Assembly (NCBI GenBank): GCA_024743215.1
Contig: JANSWZ010000006.1
Coordinates: forward strand, 159,627-223,626
DNA from: Alphaproteobacteria bacterium
GTDB lineage: Bacteria > Pseudomonadota > Alphaproteobacteria > Rhizobiales > GCA-2746425
Reading direction: 5' to 3'
Length of the DNA stretch: 64,000 nt
The translations under genes and the position numbers were made by a program. The notes below the pieces were generated by a model, which worked only from the letters and a program-made list of their open reading frames with translations, was not told where the DNA came from and did no database searches. This document shows positions 60,754 through 64,000 of the stretch, one piece after another (positions within the stretch are counted from its first letter, which is position 1; every line of letters begins with the position of its first letter).

Positions 60754-61553
60754 CCCCCGCCGAATTGACAGACGCTGACATTGCCGAACTTGCACAGGAA
60801 ATGCGGGCAAGCGGCGAACCCTTTGCAATTGCAACGGTGGTTCGCACCGCCGGATCAACCGCCGCCAAACCCGGCGCCAAGGCGCTTTTGGACGGAAGCG
60901 GAACTATTCTTCAGGGCTGGATCGGGGGTGGCTGTGTGCGCAGCGCATTGGCCAAGGCCACTGATCGCGCAATGAAGGACGGCCAACCTCAGCTCATTTC
61001 CCTGCATCCGCAGGATGTGCTGGATGAAAAGGGCGTCACAGCCGGGGACGATGTAGAAGGCATGCGCTTTGCTCGCAATGGCTGCCCGTCCAAAGGCTCA
61101 ATCGACATATTTGTCGAGATGATCTTGCCATTGCCAGAGCTGATGATTTTTGGATCCTCCCCGGTTGCCCAATCGCTTGTGGCACTGGCCAAAGAATTTC
61201 AGTGGACGCTCTCGGAAGGCACCTCGGACATGCAGCCACGCGCGCTTGCGACTGGCGAAAAGCGCATGATCATCATTGCCACACAGGGCAAGGATGACCT
61301 TGCAAGTCTTCGGACAGCATTGGCGATGCAGGCAGATTTTATTGCCTTTGTCGGCAGCCGTCGCAAATTTGCAGCCCTGGCCAAAAAACTGGCCGATGAA
61401 GGCATTTCACAAGACCTTCTATCCAGGGTCAACGCGCCTGCCGGTCTGCCAATTGATGCAGTCACACCCCAGGAAATCGCGCTTTCAATTCTCGCTCAGC
61501 TGACGCAGGAACGTCGCCGGCACCTGCGCGGCGCAGGGGATACAGATGCATAG
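60750..61553 (+). CDS. coxF: XdhC-family protein CoxF
   Basis: A 267-aa protein of the XdhC/CoxI family: N-terminal domain FAIATVVRTAGSTAAKPGAKALL (about 25-46) and GWIGGGCVRSAL; C-terminal Rossmann-like region LMIFGSSPVAQSLVALA. XdhC proteins bind molybdenum cofactor, help its sulfuration and deliver it to the apo-enzyme. Overlaps coxE and the next gene. Confidence 0.9.
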   Translation: MTPAELTDADIAELAQEMRASGEPFAIATVVRTAGSTAAKPGAKALLDGSGTILQGWIGGGCVRSALAKATDRAMKDGQPQLISLHPQDVLDEKGVTAGDDVEGMRFARNGCPSKGSIDIFVEMILPLPELMIFGSSPVAQSLVALAKEFQWTLSEGTSDMQPRALATGEKRMIIIATQGKDDLASLRTALAMQADFIAFVGSRRKFAALAKKLADEGISQDLLSRVNAPAGLPIDAVTPQEIALSILAQLTQERRRHLRGAGDTDA

Positions 61554-62151
61554 AAGCGCGGCCATCATTCTGGCAGCTGGCCTGTCACAGCGCATGGGAA
61601 CAACCAACAAACTGTTGATTCCCATAGAAGGCATTCCGATGATCCGTCGGTCTGTTACCGCTTACATTGGCGTTTGTGATGGCGAGGTCAGTGTTGTCAC
61701 CGGTCACCAGCGCGCGGAAATAGAAGCGGCCTTGCATGGACTGGACGTGCAATTCGTTTTCAACCCCAACTTTGAGCGGGGTCAAAAAACATCCGTCGCG
61801 GTCGGGTTGGCCGCATCGGTGTCGGCACAGGACACTTTTGTTGGTCTTGGTGATCAACCGTTTTTAACCTCCGCTCATCTCGTTTGGTTGTTAGAGCAGC
61901 ATCGCACAAACAAATCGCCCAAAATTACGGTACCGGTTCAAAACAAGGTTCGTGGGAATCCTCTGATCATCCCTTTCGATCTGAAAGCACGGCTTCTGGC
62001 GGATCATCATAATCCGGGATGCCACAAATTCACCCGTGAGAACCCGGATCTCGTGAATTCTGTCACAACCCAAACCACCGCTTTCTTCCGCGATATTGAT
62101 ACGCCCCAGGAAGTTGCGGCGCTGCAGGTTCACGAGGAGGCCACATCATGA
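61546..62151 (+). CDS. MobA-like molybdenum cofactor cytidylyltransferase
   Basis: A 201-aa nucleotidyltransferase. IILAAGLSQRMGTTNKLLIPI is the NTP-binding signature, followed by VVTGHQ and VGLGDQPFLTS. It belongs to the MocA/MobA-like group that adds CMP to molybdopterin; CO dehydrogenase uses the cytosine dinucleotide form, so the location inside cox fits. ATG 61546 overlaps coxF by 8 bp. The 33-aa ORF follows with a 4-bp overlap. Confidence 0.88.
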   Translation: MHRSAAIILAAGLSQRMGTTNKLLIPIEGIPMIRRSVTAYIGVCDGEVSVVTGHQRAEIEAALHGLDVQFVFNPNFERGQKTSVAVGLAASVSAQDTFVGLGDQPFLTSAHLVWLLEQHRTNKSPKITVPVQNKVRGNPLIIPFDLKARLLADHHNPGCHKFTRENPDLVNSVTTQTTAFFRDIDTPQEVAALQVHEEATS

Positions 62152-62249
62152 GAGCTGTAATAGCCCGACTGCTGAACCGGCTCCCAAAACCCAATTTGAG
62201 CAAAGAACAGGCCGAAATGCTGGCCTCAATAAAATTCCCCTGTTGTTAA
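62148..62249 (+). CDS. 33-aa microprotein ending in Cys-Cys
   Basis: ATG 62148 overlaps the stop of the cytidylyltransferase gene (ATGA) and has GGAGG 6 nt upstream. The product begins MRAVIARLLNRLPKPNL and ends IKFPCC: a basic amphipathic start, a short linker and two terminal cysteines. It is far below usual gene-finder cut-offs. Coupling inside a maturation operon and the Cys-Cys end make metal or sulfur handling conceivable, but I know no family; it could also be a leader peptide for coxG. Confidence 0.5.
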   Translation: MRAVIARLLNRLPKPNLSKEQAEMLASIKFPCC

Positions 62250-62262
62250 TAAGGAATTCCCC

Positions 62263-62712
62263 ATGGAACTGAATGATGAAGTCACAATCAATGCACCAAA
62301 AGCACGCGTTTATGAGGCATTGAACGACCCGGAGATCTTGCAGCAATGCATCCCGGGTTGTGAGGAACTCATACAGCACTCCGACACTGAACTGGAAGCT
62401 AAGGTGGTTCTGAAAGTCGGCCCTGTCAAAGCGCGTTTCAGTGGCAATGTTGAGCTTGACAAGTCAGGCGCGCCGGATGCGTTTTCACTGTCTGGTCAAG
62501 GCAATGGAGGAGCCGCCGGTCATGCCAAGGGTGGGGCCGATGTGATCCTTGAAGAGACTGACGGAGTCACCACCCTCAAATACACTGCCAAGGCCGAAAT
62601 TGGCGGCAAGCTGGCGCAGCTTGGTGGCCGGTTGATTCAAAGTACGTCCAAGAAGCTTGCTGCCAAGTTCTTCAAGAAGTTTGCGGAAGTTGTTGAAATG
62701 GCCGAAGCCTGA
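62263..62712 (+). CDS. coxG: CoxG-family (SRPBCC) protein
   Basis: A 149-aa START-like protein. MELNDEVTINAPKARVYEALNDPEILQQCIPGCEEL and KVGPVKARFSGNVELD are the CoxG signature. CoxG recruits CO dehydrogenase to the membrane. Here the protein stops after a single helix (KKFFKKFAEVVEMAEA) and lacks the C-terminal membrane segment that I remember in longer homologues, so anchoring may need lipid or quinone binding alone. Follows the microprotein by 13 bp. Confidence 0.9.
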   Translation: MELNDEVTINAPKARVYEALNDPEILQQCIPGCEELIQHSDTELEAKVVLKVGPVKARFSGNVELDKSGAPDAFSLSGQGNGGAAGHAKGGADVILEETDGVTTLKYTAKAEIGGKLAQLGGRLIQSTSKKLAAKFFKKFAEVVEMAEA

Positions 62713-62714
62713 CG

Positions 62715-62882
62715 ATGGCCGGTGGCGCCGACACGCAATTTCTTGAACACGCTGAAGACATGCTTGCCTATGTCCAAGACTGTCAAAGCTATGCGGTACC
62801 ACGTGCATCATGTATCGTCACGAAAGTGTCTGGAGGGTCAGCTCGATCAGCCATGCTCATTTGCGGCGGTACAAGCCGATAG
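62715..62882 (+). pseudogene. Truncated XdhC/CoxI-like ORF
   Basis: A 55-aa ORF starting 3 bp after coxG. AEDMLAYVQDCQSYAVPRA and TKVSGGSARSAMLIC resemble the first domain of XdhC/CoxI, as in CoxF of this cluster (ATVVRTAGSTAAKPGAKALL). It then stops at TAG. In O. carboxidovorans, coxI lies further down the cluster; here only its head seems left. The following 233 bp show no continuation in another frame that I can recognise. Confidence 0.5.
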
Positions 62883-63115
62883 AGACGGATCAGGACACCG
62901 CCAGCGATCTAAAAGGGCTATGAACCGCTGTTGGGTTTTGCCCGTGTCAACCTGTCTCTCGTCGAGGTGGGTATTCAATTCGGCAGCCATCGATTTCTGT
63001 ATGAGTGTTGAAATTGTCGACCGCCGATAGTGATGAAGAACCACAGCCCCATTGAGCCCCAATACGTGTGCTAATAAGGTGCCATACAAGCGATTCACCC
63101 GACATCGGCACTGAA
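62883..63115. other. Intergenic scar between cox cluster and next gene
   Basis: Contains a minus-strand frame (62847-63098) without a recognisable product, and no clear promoter or hairpin. Because it follows a truncated gene, it may be a deletion or insertion scar. No terminal inverted repeats are visible. Confidence 0.4.
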
Positions 63116-64000
63116 ATGACCACCACTGAACAGGATCTGCAATGGCTTGAACGCTGGAAGTCCCAATTGGCCGCTGGCGCTGGCCCTGCCTCTGTCTTTG
63201 CGTTTCAGCAGAATCTGATTAAGTCACAGGCGCTTCCATCCAGCGCCACGGCAAAGATGCGGACGCAGCAGATTTTCCAACTTGTCTCTCATTGCATCGC
63301 CAATGTGCCACTTTATCGTGACTATACGAAATTCGGCACTCCAGCCGAGTTGGCCCGCGATGCAAAATTGTGGGCTGGTCTGCCAATTCTGAAGCGCAGC
63401 GCTCTGCAATCACAATCGCAAAATTTGCAGGCCAAAAGCCTTCCAAAAGGGCACAAGCCGGTCGCACTGTTACGCAGCTCTGGCTCAACCGGCAGTCCTG
63501 TGGAATTGATGGCCACGAACATCACGGCCACTTGGCAAAAAGCCTTTGCGCTGCGCGCGCTGATCTGGTTTCGCCGAGACTTTGATCAATCACTTGCTGT
63601 TATCCGCAAATTCTCGCGCTCAACAACACTTTTGCCCGAAGGGGAAACCAGCACCCATTGGGCAGATTATGAGGGCATTCCATTCCACACCGGAAAACGT
63701 TTTGCACTGGAGGCAACAAAGGGTCGGATATCAGACCATCTGGATTGTCTGCACCGCCGTCGCCCCGCCTATCTGATGACCTTGCCCTCTGTCCTGCGTG
63801 AACTGGTGGTTCTTTCGGCACAAAATGCAAATGACTGGACACCAAAGGGCATCTCAACACTGGCAGAAACCGTAGATGACGATTTGCGGGGAGCTGTCAA
63901 AGAGCGCTGGAACATTGAAATCAACGACACCTATTCTGCTGAAGAATGCGGCGTGATCGCCATTCAGTGCCCATCACATGGCAATTACCACATTCAGACC
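63116..64000 (+). CDS. PaaK-like adenylate-forming enzyme (partial, runs off the edge)
   Basis: 295 codons from ATG 63116 to the end of the window without a stop. LLRSSGSTGSPVELMATN (about 119-136) is the P-loop of adenylate-forming enzymes in the phenylacetate-CoA ligase form, and NDTYSAEECGVIAIQCP is the A5-like motif. Probably activates a carboxylic acid with ATP. About two thirds of the expected 430 residues are present. It is on the cox strand but separated by 230 bp; a link to CO oxidation is unproven. Confidence 0.85.
   Translation, partial: MTTTEQDLQWLERWKSQLAAGAGPASVFAFQQNLIKSQALPSSATAKMRTQQIFQLVSHCIANVPLYRDYTKFGTPAELARDAKLWAGLPILKRSALQSQSQNLQAKSLPKGHKPVALLRSSGSTGSPVELMATNITATWQKAFALRALIWFRRDFDQSLAVIRKFSRSTTLLPEGETSTHWADYEGIPFHTGKRFALEATKGRISDHLDCLHRRRPAYLMTLPSVLRELVVLSAQNANDWTPKGISTLAETVDDDLRGAVKERWNIEINDTYSAEECGVIAIQCPSHGNYHIQT

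Noticed and set aside
62847..63098. Minus-strand 83-codon frame as a transposase remnant
   Set aside because: No DDE motif, terminal inverted repeats or recognisable transposase similarity could be found by eye.

Overview
The window looks like the chromosome of an alphaproteobacterium of the Hyphomicrobiales (Rhizobiales) type. The evidence is the gene order xerC - lolA - ftsK - aminotransferase - amtB - glnK - tesB - ubiH, a CenR-type response regulator, the small DUF2585 and DUF2783 families, and the interspersed palindromic repeats with an 'AACAAGTCCGAG' core typical of that order. Base composition is moderately GC-rich, except for two clearly AT-rich patches at about 1.5-3.5 kb and 42.9-45.3 kb that look acquired. 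No phage structural genes, intact insertion sequence or CRISPR array is visible.

Layout. 0.16-1.4 kb: GNAT acetyltransferase and HAD hydrolase. 1.5-3.0 kb: an AT-rich two-gene unit of a 311-aa soluble protein and a 161-aa four-helix membrane protein; its layout resembles RexA/RexB or Kiwa-like membrane defence modules. 3.5-7.0 kb: efp, suhB, an L,D-transpeptidase, a CenR-like regulator and a cNMP-binding protein. 7.2-14.2 kb: homogentisate (tyrosine) catabolism, with a MarR regulator, hmgA, fumarylacetoacetase-like protein, MBL-fold hydrolase, FAD hydroxylase and DUF2783; a tandem pair of DUF2585 genes is inserted antisense. 14.2-25.4 kb: conserved housekeeping block ending with glnK-amtB behind a sigma-54 promoter, tesB and ubiH. 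25.6-40.8 kb: many small regulator/target units (HxlR, Rrf2, three MarR, TetR, ECF sigma) with detoxification enzymes, several with visible operators. 40.8-42.8 kb: YbbN, ProX and tRNA-Gly(GCC). 43-45.3 kb: AT-rich patch with a predicted papain/C39-fold peptidase and an upstream 57-aa ORF.

45.9-53.3 kb is a catabolic cluster: GntR regulator, a split altronate dehydratase/sulfolactate lyase-like enzyme (large and small subunits), a formylglycine sulfatase and a tripartite tricarboxylate transporter in the order C-A-B. It probably takes up and degrades a sulfated or sulfonated hydroxy acid. 53.5-62.7 kb is an aerobic (form I, molybdenum-copper) carbon monoxide dehydrogenase cluster: an MHYT-LytTR regulator (coxC-like), coxM, coxS, coxL, coxD, coxE, coxF, a MobA-like cytidylyl transferase, a 33-aa microprotein, coxG and a truncated XdhC/CoxI remnant. 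A PaaK-like adenylate-forming enzyme runs off the right edge.

Most notable observations: the RexAB/Kiwa-like pair; the paired 14-bp direct repeats upstream of coxM that fit a LytTR operator; a 44-bp promoter/operator present both at hxlR and at the GST/SDR divergent promoter; matched 14-mers at two promoters of the sulfatase cluster; and three composite palindromic elements, each lying between convergent genes.
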